From positions 20,385,717 through 20,449,716 of the forward strand of contig NC_088305.1 in NCBI RefSeq assembly GCF_032854445.1: a stretch of 64,000 nucleotides of DNA, given 5' to 3'. This document shows, piece by piece, positions 11,953-24,999 of the stretch. The translations under genes and the position numbers were made by a program. This DNA is from Liolophura sinensis (Eukaryota; Mollusca; Polyplacophora; Chitonida; Chitonidae). A model generated the notes under the pieces. It did no database searches. It had not been told where the DNA came from and was given only the letters and a program-made list of their open reading frames with translations. Every line of letters begins with the position of its first letter. Position 1 is the stretch's first letter.

Positions 11953-12466
11953 CTGCGCCCGGCAGAGAAATCAGAAAACAGGAAACGTTAAGTCATGGGA
12001 TCCGCCGCTCACGGTTGATTAAGCAAACTCACAAAACCTGTCCAACCACCTGGCTTGGAGTGAGCGTTTACATACAGGTATATATAGCCTCATTACCAAT
12101 ACAGGTAACATCTACTTACCACAAATATACATCTATACATGTGTCTGCTGGCTCAGAGGTAAAACCACCAACAGTCCAGGTTAATTAACTCATGATCATA
12201 CATATTCATTTATGCAGCAACAGAATACAACTTATACTTGTGTCTGAAATGTTAACAACATGTTTACAAATATATAATCCCCCCTTTTTTAGCGCGGGGA
12301 AGGGTGGGGGGGAGAGCTGTCCAAGTGTCATGGCTGAGAATGATGAAGTAGAGAAGTGTCTATACCTTGCTGATTACAAGTGACTTACTGTTTACACATC
12401 CCTGAACGTATCTATCACAATACACCAGAGACAGGGGAATGTCAGTGGCTAAGTTTGCCTACATAT

Positions 12467-12507
12467 ATATTTATTTGATTTATTTGATTGTGGTTTAATG
12501 CCATACT
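12467..12507 (-). mobile_element. SINE tail fragment
   Basis: Only the AAAT tail and the adjoining gattgtggtttaatgccata remain. Confidence 0.6.
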
Positions 12508-14597
12508 TTTTTTTTTTTGATTCTACACTGAGGAACACTTTTATGTGTGGAGGAAAATGAAGCACATGGAGTGAACCACTAAATCAAATTAAATTGTTTC
12601 TTTAGGCCAAGCCAGAACAGACAATTTTTTTTTTTCATGAACGGCTTTCGATGACACTTCTGATAATACCTGGCAACACAAATTTACATTATGCTGATTC
12701 TATGCTCTTTACTCAGTTGACGAATCAGGATGCGAAAGTTTCATAAAAAATTTAAAGCGCTTGGCATTGAATTATTACATGAAAATACTGCAAAATGTCA
12801 AATGATGCTAATAATCTTGTTTTGGCGACATTCACACTGAAAGTAGAACAAATGTGTTACGAGATACATTTTTCAGTCAAAATGCTTTCAAGATACATAT
12901 CCTGTACATATGGGTCCTTTCTATTCATAAAGGCACACATACATATATCCGGCATACCATTATCATTGTAATATAATATTAAACGTTTTTCACTGCGAAT
13001 GTTTATTAGGTATGAACAATGAATAAGTAGGATTTATGAACATTTCATTAATACAGAAGTGCTATTTTAAATCCTCAAAATTAGCAGCAAACATACACAT
13101 GTACATTAGATAATGTGCTTCAATGTGTAATTTTTCCACCTTTCATTATATATGTTAATGAGCAGACATGTGCATCTATACAGTCATCATCACTGACATA
13201 TTGAAAGCGACAAATTAAATATTTTACAAAGGAATTTCTCCCCTTTTTTTGAATGTAAGCCTTTAAATTAACTTTTACACATAATGGAATAACAAAGATT
13301 GATAAATTGCATTCCATAAATTCTTTTCATAAATGCTAATGTTTTAGAACTTGGGGGGTAATTATACTGGTGATCGGTATCCACACCTGAGCATGAACCC
13401 ACAGGTAAATGCATCTGACGCATGACTACATGTAGGTAATTTCAATACAGAACATGCCATCATAATCATGCACAGGTTCGTGTAAACTTTGATGCTTAAT
13501 TCATATGAACTCCTCACAACTTCATTGTGCTTCATTCGATAAAGCATTCCAGTAATACCGTAATAAGCACATTCTAAGAGTAAGTTTTTTAGTTCCAAGT
13601 TACATAACATGAAGAGCTCATTTACTTCATAATAAGCGAGAAATTATTCAATGCAAATGCGTGTGCACTTCAAAATCGTAATTCAAGAAATACGTAAAAT
13701 ATAAAACAAAGAATATAATAAATGTAAAATTCCAAGATTTTCTGAGAAAATCACATTAATTCTACTAATTCATCTGATTTTTTTTTTGTGATGGTGATAC
13801 TGATATAAACTTTACAGGTACATTCACTTTGGGCAAATGCTTGGCAGAGTAATTACCCAAAATTGACACTATCCTTTCCTAAAAGGTTTATTTGGATCAT
13901 GTCGAAGACAATAATCCAGACTCTCTCATTTTATAAAGTTCATGAGTGAATTAAACCCTGAACCAGGTGTGCAAATGCCAAAACTTAACGATTCAAACCT
14001 TAACGATGTGTCAGAGTATTCAGAAGCCTGACTTTAATTTGCATGACTTGTTATAACCCTACGTGTACATGTATTCTGGAATTCATTACGCGTTATTCAT
14101 CATCACAGCTAACACACCTAATAACATCTAGTATGGCCAGGTTCAAACTTAATATGCAACAAGGGTAACACCTGGATGAGGGATTAACACAGCCCACCTG
14201 TATATTTGGAGCCACAAGACGCGGCTTAGTCCAGGTGAGTTTGGTTATAATGCCCACCTGTCAAACTGATTAATTACCTATATGTGGCCAGGTAAGTGCA
14301 CTTAAAAAAAAAAAAAAGCGTAATAAAAAAAAACAGGTAAATTAAATTATACCGGAAGCTAGAACACACGATGCTAGTACTCTGCATTATATACAGCCTT
14401 TTCAACTTGAGTATATTTATAGTACATTTAAACGCTTATCAGCTGTATTTCTTGACCTTGTTAAACCACTTTAGACAGGTTGAGAGCTAATTCTGCAGGC
14501 ACACGTATCACAGGGGCAAAAAGCTAGGACTTCAATGTACAAGTACATATTTCATTTCCTCAGAATAATGGGATTACCATATTTGTGTTTCTTGCAT

Positions 14598-14702
14598 ATA
14601 GAATACCGGTAATTACATCTAGAAAACCTGTAATTACATCTAGAATACCCGTAATTACATCCAGAATACCTGTAATTACATCTAGAATACCCGTAATAAC
14701 AA
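14598..14702. repeat. 21-bp minisatellite, five copies
   Basis: Repeated gaatacccgtaattacatct with small variants (ccggt, cctgt, cccgt). Confidence 0.88.
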
Positions 14703-15389
14703 CAATCAACTTCACTCAGAAATTGGAATAAGGGTTAAATGCCAATTTGCTTTCTCACACATTTTTTAAGCCTTTACACAACACAAAATAAAGTATATAT
14801 CTGATGAAAAGCCATTAAAAGCTGTCCAGGAAAAAAAGCTTCATTTTTTTAGAATTTTTCTAACCCAGTAGAATTGCGTTAAGAGACCAGATTTTAAGGT
14901 CATCTGTTGCTACCCAGAAGGTATCAGAGATTTCGCATCCCCATTTTTTGCTTGAAATAATATTTTTTTCAAGGTTAAATTGGCAACTGCATAAATCCAA
15001 CCATTTTCCTGGACAGTTTTTAATGGTCTTTTCATCTGATACAAACTTCATTTTCGTGTTTTCTTTGCCTTTAAGCCTTGGTCCCTTACTTTATTTCAAC
15101 TCCGTGGCTCAATCAGCAAAAACAGACTGCTAATGGCTAGATGATTATTATGGCTGTTAGAAATGTTCTGTCCTAAGTATTAAAGGGATCTATATGAGAC
15201 ACAGTTGTAAATATTTCAACCTCTGTGGCCTTTATTCTCTACCAGAAGAAAAATCTGAATGGTATCAATCAGACAAGCTTTTACAAGTAAATCAGAACGT
15301 TTTGAAGAATTGCAGGGAGTTGGCTGCACCTTTCATGCCTCTGGATCATCACCTCAGGTTAGGTTTGGCCAGGGGGGTGTCTCAGTGTA

Positions 15390-15607
15390 TTTGATTTATT
15401 TATTTATTTTATTTGATTAGTGTTTTACAATGTACTTAAGAATATTTCACTTTTACAACGGTGGCCAGCATTATTGTGGGAGGAAACCCGGCAGAGCCCG
15501 GGGGAAACCCACGACCATCCACAGGTTGCTTGCAGACCTTCCCATGTACAGTTGGAGAGGAAACCAGCATGGGCGGGACTTGAACTCACAGCGACCGCAT
15601 TGGTGAG
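15390..15607 (-). mobile_element. SINE copy lacking only the extreme 5' head
   Basis: Includes the tail, ggtggccagcattattgtgg, agagcccgggggaaaccc and cttgaactcacagcgaccg. It ends at cattggtgag, after which unrelated DNA begins. Confidence 0.9.
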
Positions 15608-15949
15608 TTCCTGGCCAGAGGAAACCCACGACCACGTGATTTTATGGCACAGCTGAGTAAACAGACAGATGTATATTCAACCTAACAACTAGCGTAAAAT
15701 CACGCTTTCTACCTAAGATAAACTGGAACAGCCCCCTTCCCCCTCCCTTCCCATATCCTTTCTCACCTATGATCTAACTTCAATGCTGATGGGGTTTATT
15801 GCACAACACTAGTAAACCATTCAAAATTTTAGCTGGTTTCAAAAATATGTGTTCAAATCCGCTTCAAATTTTGACTTTGAACAACTGAAACTCGCTATAT
15901 GGAATCAACCCCCAGATGTTCCCACACCACCTCCAAGCTCTCTACTCAC

Positions 15950-16108
15950 CAAAGGGTTCTAGTCTGTTGCCCGCTTCCACAGAGACATTGTAAGATCCAG
16001 CCTCCGGGAATGTCCAGAACAAGAGAGGGGAGCGTGTCTTTACCATCTTGTCCCTTTGGTTACCCACATACCAGGTGTAAATCAAATCTGGTCTCTGAAT
16101 GACATCAC
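15950..16108 (-). CDS. PKD-repeat receptor, 159-bp exon (core of a PKD repeat)
   Basis: 159 bp, phase 1 to phase 1, with acceptor ctcctcag and donor CCCTTTG|gtgagt. It completes the repeat begun at the end of the 21916-23185 exon. It encodes GDVIQRPDLIYTWYVGNQRD, with the conserved tryptophan, and FPEAGSYNVSVEAGN, matching the F-x-x-x-G-x-Y-x-V-x-V-x-A-x-N strand of PKD domains. It has one sequon (NVS). The glycine codon at the junction with the upstream exon is split 1+2 and reads correctly, which supports the join. The acidic turn after the tryptophan is YVGNQRDK rather than DFGDG, so this is a divergent repeat. Confidence 0.9.
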
Positions 16109-16499
16109 CTGAGGAGAGAACATGTTTCTTTAGTTATAATTTTCATATCACCAGAAAAAAAAGTTAACATTAGTTTACGCTCAGTCCTGAGCTTAGTTTA
16201 CGCTCAGTTCTGAGCACTGAATAAACATGCATCCAGCAAAATAAATTTGAGCACAAAGTGTTCAATTGTTTAATTGGCACTACATGTCTAGCAGAGGAAT
16301 GCCATCTGACCCTGACACTGAGTATTACTATGTCTGTGAAGTTCACATGTATCATTTCCTGAACAAAACACTTTAGACATAAATCTGCAGCCAAAACCCA
16401 GTCACAGCAAATCATCAGTTTATTCAGCTGAATGAATCAGGACTAGCCACACCCCCCTACCCCCCAACCCCACCCCTAAAAATAATGTTATTTAATGTT

Positions 16500-16672
16500 A
16501 TGGTAAATGACCTAAAATTTCGTCTGATCCCAGAAAGATGTTTTGACGAAGGTGGCATGATGCCCTACTGGAAAAGTGTTAGTTTCAGTGCCAAAAGCAA
16601 TAATTTTATGACCATATTTATCTTTAAAAATACACTTCTTTAGGCAAAATTTTAGGTCATTTAACCAATCTT
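16500..16672. repeat. Dispersed repeat family A, right-half copy with inverted ends
   Basis: Starts ggtaaatgacctaaaattt and ends aaattttaggtcatttaacc, so the ends are inverted repeats. The middle (ctggaaaagtgttagtttca) aligns with 42975-43080. Confidence 0.7.
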
Positions 16673-16676
16673 CATT

Positions 16677-16681
<5 letters not shown>

Positions 16682-16748
<67 letters not shown>
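16682..16748. repeat. (TA)n microsatellite
   Basis: About 66 bp of uninterrupted alternating T and A, likely variable in length. Confidence 0.95.
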
Positions 16749-16750
<2 letters not shown>

Positions 16751-16999
16751 ACCAAAAGTGTACAGCATAATGCTACTCCTCAGGGAACCTGTGAGCTTAC
16801 CATAAATTCATGTACACATGCAAATGCCACTTCAAACAGTGAAGTTTCAGCTTCACATAATCTTAAACTGGTTCATGTTCAATGGTTTTAAAGTAAAGTA
16901 TTGAACATTTGTTCCGAGCTGGTTTTTCACACGCTCACTGGGAAGTGCAGAGTCTTAAGAAAATGAGGACGGGTGTCATGCCGGGGAAATAACAGGTCT

Positions 17000-17320
17000 T
17001 CATAGTTACGTGTTTAACCAGGCAGAAAATTCCATCCAATAACCGCAGAATGAATGCAATCAAGTTGTGAACAAGGATCGAGAAAAACCTTATTATAAGC
17101 GGACCTCGCACAACGGCGAGCAATTTACAGCAGCATTCAAGCGGCCAGTGAAACGCTTGCCTATTTCTGCCAGCAATTACCGTCGGTGAACAGAAGGGGG
17201 ATAATGAAGAGAGAAGGGCGATTGAACAACTCAGGTTTGTCTCCACTCCAGAAAAGCCAGTGTTAGTTGGAGGGTGGAGGAGGGCGCAGGTAGAGCATCT
17301 TAATGCAATCACAGCTTAAA
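17000..17320. promoter_or_regulatory. GC-richer unique intronic block, candidate regulatory
   Basis: Free of repeats and of higher complexity than its surroundings (for example gcggacctcgcacaacggcg, gccagcaattaccgtcggtg). No splice-bounded PKD-like exon in it. Candidate conserved non-coding element only. Confidence 0.3.
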
Positions 17321-18969
17321 CCATTACACAAGCACACTTGATTACATGTGCAAATCGACAAAATATAAAAACATAATGGCAAAGAATAATTTTAGCCAAC
17401 AGGCGAGAGATGAATTATTCTTATAATTAAAAGCTGGCAAGCTCATCACAAGAAACAGATAAATGGGAAGCCTTCAACTGATTGGGAAGATCAATATCTG
17501 ATCAATGGAAGATGATTAGATCAATACTATTGCACCACAGTTTAGCAAGTATCTTAAATAAAGTTTAACAAGAAGACTTATTTAACAGAGGTTTAAAAGT
17601 ACTTTTAATTTACAGCCAATATGACAACATGTTAATACATGCTTTTCTAATTCTCCATGTACTGTGATATACGTGGTCAAATATATTGACAGGGAGGGGG
17701 GAGAGAAGAAAAATACAATGCCCCTCCTAAATTTGCAATTTATACAAATTCATACAAGAGTTTGATACCTCACACACATCCAATGATGTGTAGTAGAGGC
17801 CTTTGGTGAAAATTTCTGCACCATACAGTGTACATGTAGCTTAAGATTTCGATTAAAACGGTTGTATTTTTCATTTTGTTTCACAGATGTCACGACAGTG
17901 AGACACGGGAACACTTCCTATACACACCATGCTATACTCTACTGGACATAAGTACAGTAGTACATTTCAGTCAAACACTTTTATACCTTTGTTGCTGATT
18001 TAACATGATTGATGATTCTCACCTGTGATGTTAAAATTGTCATGAAAGGTAACATACGCATTCTCCTACACTTAGTATTTTTCTACTACAAGCAACTTTG
18101 AACGTCAACGGGTCTAAAATCAGAGACACTTGCTGCAGAACATACAGAAAAATGTGTGTGAAAACCAATAAGAATTATTTGCTGTAAACTTTTTTTTTTT
18201 TTCATTCTAAAATTTCTTCTATTCCACATTTACCAGGCTAAAATGAACAACAATGGTCAGATAAAGAGTCACTATTTAGTAATTAAACAATGTGAGTGAA
18301 ATATCAAAGTCCTGCATTTAAATCATTCAGAATAACTGAACTTTCTGCAAATGAATCACTCGATGTGTTCTGATTGGAGGAACCGAACTACAGATTTGAA
18401 TGCATGTCCATGTAATTACATTCCGCATCTGAAACCATGCTTCTTTCAATCCATTTGGCATGATTTCATCATGTAAAGGTATTTTTTCTGTCTGTAACAT
18501 AGCAGTAGGAAACTCACGGGTTTTAAATCTAGAATTTATCAATATCTGATTTTCAGAAAAAACCATTATGAGGACTTCAAATGGGAAACTGTAAAAAACA
18601 TGTATATATCAAATTGAGTTTCTTTAATAGAAAAACCCATTTCAGCAAAACCGTCAATACACACATCAAAGCATAGACTGAATTTCATTTTGTCCGATTT
18701 TTATCTGAAGGACTTTTTGGAAAAAAAGTTACGGTTACATTACGTTAAAGGTTGTTACATTACATCATGTTATGTGTGACAGTTTGCCAACCATAACACT
18801 GTCATCGCTTCTCTGGTTTTACTCTCACTCTGCTACAGTAGTTTACACATTACGCCCCTTATCTCGGCTTGAAGGGCTTGTCTATTCTGACAACGTCCAT
18901 CCCTAAATCACATACACATACACTAAGACACACGTACATGTAGCTCAAGAGGTGACAAAAAGGCAAATA

Positions 18970-19220
18970 TTACGGCGATGGAATATTCATCAGTAAAGTT
19001 TCCATTGGCCGGCAGCGACTAGTCTTATCCTGCCATTGATCAAGTGGCCATTGCGCAACACAAACCTGACTTTATTGATTGCTCCTTTATTTTTAAAACA
19101 GCAGTCTTTGGGCCGGTCTGCAGCGAAGCAGATAAAGAACGCACCAAAACAGCTGGCAGGGACGCATTGTAAGCTCCGCGGGTCTCTGGTGGGCAGCCAC
19201 TTCAAGCATGACTGACCTTA
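18970..19220. promoter_or_regulatory. GC-richer unique intronic block, candidate regulatory
   Basis: Sharp-edged block containing ccattgatcaagtgg, gactttattgattgctcctt and tctttgggccggtctgc, short words compatible with SOX/TCF and homeodomain sites. No exon signal. Confidence 0.3.
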
Positions 19221-19534
19221 ATTAACGTTATTCACAGCAAACTGATTAACATCAACTTTAACATAAAGATATTGCATTTGCTATGGCACAAGACTGCTTA
19301 ATACCAGTGCAGTGTTTGGTGTGAGGAGAAGGGGTGCCGCGTGGCGTATAAATATATGCATTATTAATAGGCACCCTTACGCTCCAAGTTATGGCAAAAA
19401 AACAGTCGCTAACAAACAATCTGGCTAAAAAATCTATAACATTGACCTTATGATGCTGTTATATTTAGCTGACATATATGTAGCCTGCTCGAAGTGTCTG
19501 CTGAGCACAGTTTTACAGATTACTGTATTTAACA

Positions 19535-19746
19535 ATTTATTTATTTATTTATTCGATTGGTGTTTTACACCGTACTCAAGTATATTTCACTTATACGACG
19601 GCGACCAGCATTATGGTGGAAGGAAACCGGGCAGAGCCCCGGGGAAACCCACGACCATCCGCAGGTTGCTGGAACCCCTTCCCACGTACGGCCTGAGAGG
19701 AAGCCAGCATGAGCTGGACTTGAAGTCCCAGCAACCGCATTGGTGT
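19535..19746 (-). mobile_element. SINE copy lacking the extreme 5' head
   Basis: Well conserved: ggtgttttacaccgtactca, cgaccagcattatggtgg, gagctggacttgaagtccc. Ends at the same cattggtg point as the 15.4 kb copy, before the A-box part. Confidence 0.9.
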
Positions 19747-20058
19747 GTATTTAACAAAAAGTTTGGCCTGTAAAAAAATGCATCAAGGCCTTACAATGAT
19801 ACTTTGGATGACAAAACTGAAGTTTTTCTGCCAAGAAATAATCCACACTTCCGTAAAAACTCTTCCGTGATCCTGTCCGGTTGAGGAATCAATCCGGATT
19901 AAGCAAAATGCAGGACTTCAAAAGTGCTAATTACCAGGTCAAAGAAAGCATATAAAGATACGTGTACTAAAATGAAATGGTCGCTCACAAGTAATGCTGC
20001 CATTAACAACATTAACAACCCTACATATACAATGTAGAGACCTGCTGTACATATACAT

Positions 20059-20238
20059 AGCCAACACACAGGTTCTGCCAAGCCCTAAAACATGTAGCCA
20101 ACACACAGGTTCTGCCAAGCCCTAAAACATGTAGCCAACACACAGGTTCTGCCAAGCCCTAAAACATGTAGCCAACACAAAGGTTCTGCCAAGCCCTAAA
20201 ACATGTAGCCAACACAAAGGTTCTGCCAAGCTCTAAAA
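20059..20238. repeat. 37-bp minisatellite, almost five copies
   Basis: The unit starts agccaacacacaggttctgc; copies begin at 20059, 20096, 20133, 20170 and 20207. The last two share a c-to-a change (acacaaagg), showing stepwise duplication. Confidence 0.95.
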
Positions 20239-20550
20239 ACCAAGTTAAAAATTATATACAAATACAATTAAACCTGTAGTGGCCACTTAAGACTGCTTGC
20301 TTCCTGCCATTAAGAAAATGACGCCCCTATACCTGGCTATTACATGTAATTATAAGTCAACTTAATGTCAATAAAAGGGTGCTTGCTGGCTCATTCAAAT
20401 TAAGCATCGATATTACCACAGCTGAATCCCAAATTTCTTTTGATCACTCACGTCACAAGATCTTATGACTTGAAGACCGAAGGCTTGTCATACAACTCGC
20501 AAGGTTAGCGAATTTACCAAAAGGCTTTGGCTTGCTTTCTTTCGGTACTA

Positions 20551-20650
20551 TATATCTGATTGGTGTTCTACGGCTTACTTGAGTATATTTTATATATAAG
20601 ACGGAGGCCACCATTATGGTGGGAGGAAACCCACAGCCATGCACAGGTTT
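20551..20650 (-). mobile_element. SINE 3' fragment
   Basis: About 100 bp containing tctgattggtgttctacgg, a degenerate gagtatatttta and accattatggtgggaggaaa. Body and head are absent. Confidence 0.75.
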
Positions 20651-21915
20651 ACTGCCGTTCTCATTTGAAATAAAACACAGGGTAATTTTCGAGTACAGCA
20701 TACTCAAATCAACTTAATACACAAACTCCATTCCTGATGATCTGAGCCATCACCAAGCTGCGGGTAGAGTGACAGTTGGTCGATAAATAATCAGAGTTCT
20801 ACCACTGTGCATGATTTTGAATGTTACATTTATATTTGTTAATACTTGTTAATCATAATAAACTTGTTAATGATCATAAACAATTAGATCTCTGATAATG
20901 ATGAAGTTAAGCTGTCTCCCTTTGACTTTAATTGATCACACCAGCTTTTGGGTTCTCATACTTTGATAGAGATCTGGGAACAAGCCCGGACAGCTATTGT
21001 AAACAGTTACAACTGTTTTGCGCCATGATGTTACAACAGAGTGACGTCATCTTGTTACAGGGTGGGGTCAATCTGACAATACAGAATACACAAAACTAAT
21101 TAAACAGAATAAACAGAAACATATTATTCTTATGGGTGTCCTTGAGTGCCAAATATTGCAAAGATAATGATACTGTGTTTAATTAGTTTAATCTAAACAC
21201 GAATACCGCCATGCTAAAGAGACAGGCACGTAGCCCTACCGTGCTCTAAAACAGAGACTGTTTCCAACTCAGCATAGCTGTTGAAGGCACCGTGAAATGG
21301 ATGGCAAGATCATTTCCTTCCTGGACAACACGTAATGGAGTTGGAAGACAATTTTTCTTGTTCACAAAGAAATGCTCAGTTTTATTTCAATCTTTTTTCT
21401 ATTTATTTTTGGGGTTTTTAGTCGAATCAAAGTGAGTTATTATGTTATTCTTATAAATTATTATCCTTAATGATCAGAAGTATTTACTTACGGCATGCAA
21501 ATGTGCAGTTGGATATGAAAGCCTCTAGAGAATTATGGACCTGGATACTCTTCTGTCTTGGCATATTTTCACAAACTTTTTCTCAACCACTTTGAACTTT
21601 TCATCACAAGACTAGTCTAGTTACTTAATATGTCAAAGAATCGGCAATCATCATTGTGTTGCTCTGCACCCTTGCTCAAGATAGAAAAATAACGCTGTTT
21701 ACTTCGGCATAAAAGAAACATCAATCCATGCAAAAATAAATGCAGAAAGCTAAAAACAATGTAAATAAATATAAGCAAGAATCTGTATATGCTACATAAA
21801 ACATTAACTGACCTCCTTTGACCAAAACTTCTCCACAACAGTAACATGCTTAGAGCTAAAAATATTCAATAAATACAAGCAAGAGCTTTCTACAGACTAA
21901 CAAACATACACTCAC

Positions 21916-23185
21916 CTCCTTTCATGGCTGCCAGTACAACTGAGCGGTTAGCGATGATTGGATCCACGACTTCGATGCGAAACTGCGGAGCTGGCTCCTC
22001 CACAATGACATCTATCTGAGAGGTCACCTCTGACACCAAGTTGTATGCAAATACCTTCACCTGGTGGATACCTGTGCGAGTGAAAAAATGAGTCACAAAA
22101 TACTTCCCCTCGGGTTTATGTTCCCCTTTTCCTGGCTCTCTACCTTTGCCTTGGCCAAAGTCAAAGTCGAAGTTGATGTCAGTGCCCTTGTCAATGAAAC
22201 TCAGGAATATGGTGGCATTTCCTAAAGCCGTTGGCTCGGTGCTTTGCAAGGCAACAAACGTTACCCTCTGTTGGACAATGAAGAGTTCTGCAAGGGAGGC
22301 AACCTCGCGACTCACATTGTTCTGAGCTACGACACTCACGTTGTACTTCCCTGGCTTGAAGTAGGTATGGTTTGCATACGTGGTGGAGTTTTTATCAATG
22401 ACATCTGTAAAGTGGCTTGGGTCGCTGAAGTTCCACGTGAATTCGACATCAGATCCACCTTCAATCGTGGCACTGAGGCTAAGTGTGTGCCCCAGGGGGG
22501 CATGGAACTGGGGAGGCTGCACCAGCGTTAGTCCTGTAACGGGTACCTGGACGTAAACTGGAGCCCATGTGGAGACATTCCCTTGGATGTTGGAAGCAGA
22601 AACGGCCACCACGTAACGCCCAGGTGTGGTAAAGGTGTAGGTCCAGGTCTGGGAGGCATCTACAACTGTGTGTAGTGGGGTCATGCTCTGCGTCAGAATG
22701 CTCCATGTCAGGCTCATGTTCCGAGACTTGACCTCAAAGTCCACGTGATACTTCGATGGCACGTTCAGAGCTGTGACACTCGCAGCATGCAGTCTGGGCA
22801 CAGATAGCTTCTGCACAACAAGGACATGGTCGGACGACTTCGCAGTGATGTTGCTGACATTGTTGAAGGCCGTGATGACCGGTCTGTAATGCCCTTCCGA
22901 TAAGAACACATGGTCAAGGTTCACCTCCAGGGTACACCCCTCCCCGTAACTGGCCGCAATGACAGCTCGGTCGGGTTTGCTGAGGGCCAGGGCCGAAGTG
23001 TTAAACTCCTTTACGATGAAGACACGCCTGTTTTTACTGCTGATGAAGAGTTCCATGTAGGTGTCTCTCCGGGAGGCAGTTTCCACCTTGAGCAGAAACT
23101 TGACTGGCTGTAGAGGGGTGACAAGACGTGGCGAGTCTTCATGAAGGCTCATGCTTAGGTTTGACAGGCTGTGATTCACGACGAC
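21916..23185 (-). CDS. PKD-repeat receptor, large exon with four to five PKD repeats
   Basis: A 1270-bp exon, open throughout, between a cttccacag acceptor (phase 0) and a GGAG|gtgagt donor (phase 1). In order it encodes: a divergent PKD-like unit (roughly residues 1-128, ending LSEGHYRPVITAFNNVSN); a unit with LTWSILTQ and TPGRYVVAVSASN (to about 225); the clearest repeat, with VEFTWNFSDPSHF and KPGKYNVSVVAQN (to about 312); a unit with INFDFDFGQGKG and RTGIHQVKVFAYN (to about 400); and the start of the next repeat (FRIEVVDPIIANRSVVLAA). More than a dozen N-x-S/T sequons are visible. I see no transmembrane segment, GPS or lipoxygenase-like domain, so this is all ectodomain. Human PC1 also packs many PKD repeats into one large exon; that parallel is from general knowledge. 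The receptor type (PKD1, PKD1L or PKDREJ) cannot be decided here. Confidence 0.93.
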
Positions 23186-23282
23186 CTGTGGAAGAGAAAA
23201 TACGAGATTACCAGAACTGCTACATAATTTCTTTTTGTTTGTTTAACTGTTGTTCAATGCCATACTCGAGAGTTTTATCCTA

Positions 23283-23507
23283 ATTTATTTATTTATTTGA
23301 TTGCTGTATTACACCATACTCAAGAATATTTCACTGGATTCTGGTGGGAGAAAACCGGGCAGTGCCCTGGGTAAAGCCGCAACCATCCACAGATTGCTGA
23401 CAGGCCTTCACACGTACGGCCGGAGAGGAAGCGAGCATGAGCTAGACTTGAGCACACAGCAACCGCATTGGTGGAGGCTCCTATCACCCTCGACCAGGGA
23501 GGCTCCC
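23283..23507 (-). mobile_element. SINE copy, nearly full length
   Basis: Has the tail, catactcaagaatatttcac, an internal deletion of the gcggccagcat block, the body (cacacgtacggccggagag) and a damaged head ending gaccagggaggctccc. It lies about 100 bp inside the intron upstream of the large PKD exon. Confidence 0.85.
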
Positions 23508-24999
23508 TTATTCTATTATATGAAAGTGTTCAGATTCATGGGTGAGAGATCATCGAAGTGCCTGGGCTAAGCACTGATCTGATTGTGGAAGATAAGTTTT
23601 TTTGTTCAATGAATGTTAAGATTGCTCAAATGACCACACACTTATTGTCACCAAGGCCCAAAACATTATCAGAGCTGGGGAAATAAGAAAAATCCTTGTC
23701 CAAGGCTGGGTTTGAGCTTGCACCTTATGTGTCCTAGAGAGTTAATGTTACTACATATTTATATCCTAGACAGTGACTGATTAAATGATCTGTGTTTAGA
23801 GCAAAAGACCTCTAAATCTACGCATCACTTAAAAGACAACTCAAAACTACGGATAAATATACTATCATTTATTTTTTGAAATTTTTGTGAAGAGAGTTAG
23901 AAAGTTGAATTCTAAAGTGGGCTTTATGGGCCATACTGTCAGAGTTTAGGATGTCTGATGTCACAGGAAGTTTTTCCAACTCAAATCACCACAATGCTTG
24001 CTGTAATAACTCTTTTCTTACCCATGTGTAAAAGATTACTGAAATAATGTCCTTAAAAATTCATTTCTTCTGAAGAATGCCAAAAAAAAAAAAAAATAGT
24101 TCCTAGCTACAATGTTTCAATTATAATGTTGTACAACCTGTAGAAGAGGAACAAAAATATGATAACAGTATGAAACTTTTTCCTTTAAAAAAATAGAGAG
24201 CCCATGTTAAAAGATAGGAAGGCAACAATTTGACGGACCTATTGACAGACGAATCAATTCTATAGAGCAGAACTACTGACAAACAGAGCAATTCTATAGA
24301 GCTACTGAGTCACAGCTAAAAAGGTTTCATTTTTCTCAGTACTGTTGCCAACCTTCAAAGTATATTTCAAGTTTCTGGAGAAAACAGTTCAATTTATTAA
24401 AACTTATGTAAAACAAAGCTTTATTATTAAATTCTGTTAAGGAAGTTATTCTGAGGTCTGTATACAAGTATAATGATGTGGTGATAACAAAATTACGCTA
24501 CAGATTTTATTTCATGCTTGTTCTAAGATATAAAACGCCATCATTTTCTAAAGTAACTTGATTATTTTCTCAGCCATTATAAAGTATATTTGCTGGCATT
24601 CAGAATTTTATACCAAAGCAGACTACCACTTTAACAAAGAGATTGAATTGACCTTGATAGTATATATGGGTGATACGTTAAAACAAAAATAAAGTTAAGT
24701 ACGAAAAAAACAAAACAAAAAGAATCTAATGAAACCTCGTGATAACAATTTTGAAAGAAGTTGTTCGGCAAAGTTATAAATACTCCTGATAAAATGGACA
24801 AGTAAACTAAGAAGTGAAAGAGAAACGTCAAAAAGAAAAAAAAAAAAGGAGGCAGAATTAAGGCCACACAAAACTGACAGATTTTTGGCTTCGGAAGCTC
24901 TGGAATGAAAGATGCAGATCCAGTTGATTCACACTAGAAATTACAGGTCTTGTATCAGCTGACACAAGAGAAACACTTTACATCTGCCTTGGGGGAGGG

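Larger units (their letters stand above)
11953..15949 (-). other. Intron, about 4.0 kb
   Basis: Contains a SINE tail fragment, a 21-bp minisatellite and a nearly full SINE close to the 3' splice site. The 12.6-14.5 kb stretch is plain AT-rich DNA. Confidence 0.75.
16109..21915 (-). other. Intron, about 5.8 kb
   Basis: Contains a family A repeat, the (TA)n tract, two unique blocks, the 37-bp minisatellite and two SINEs. Nothing further is evident in 20.7-21.9 kb. Confidence 0.8.
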
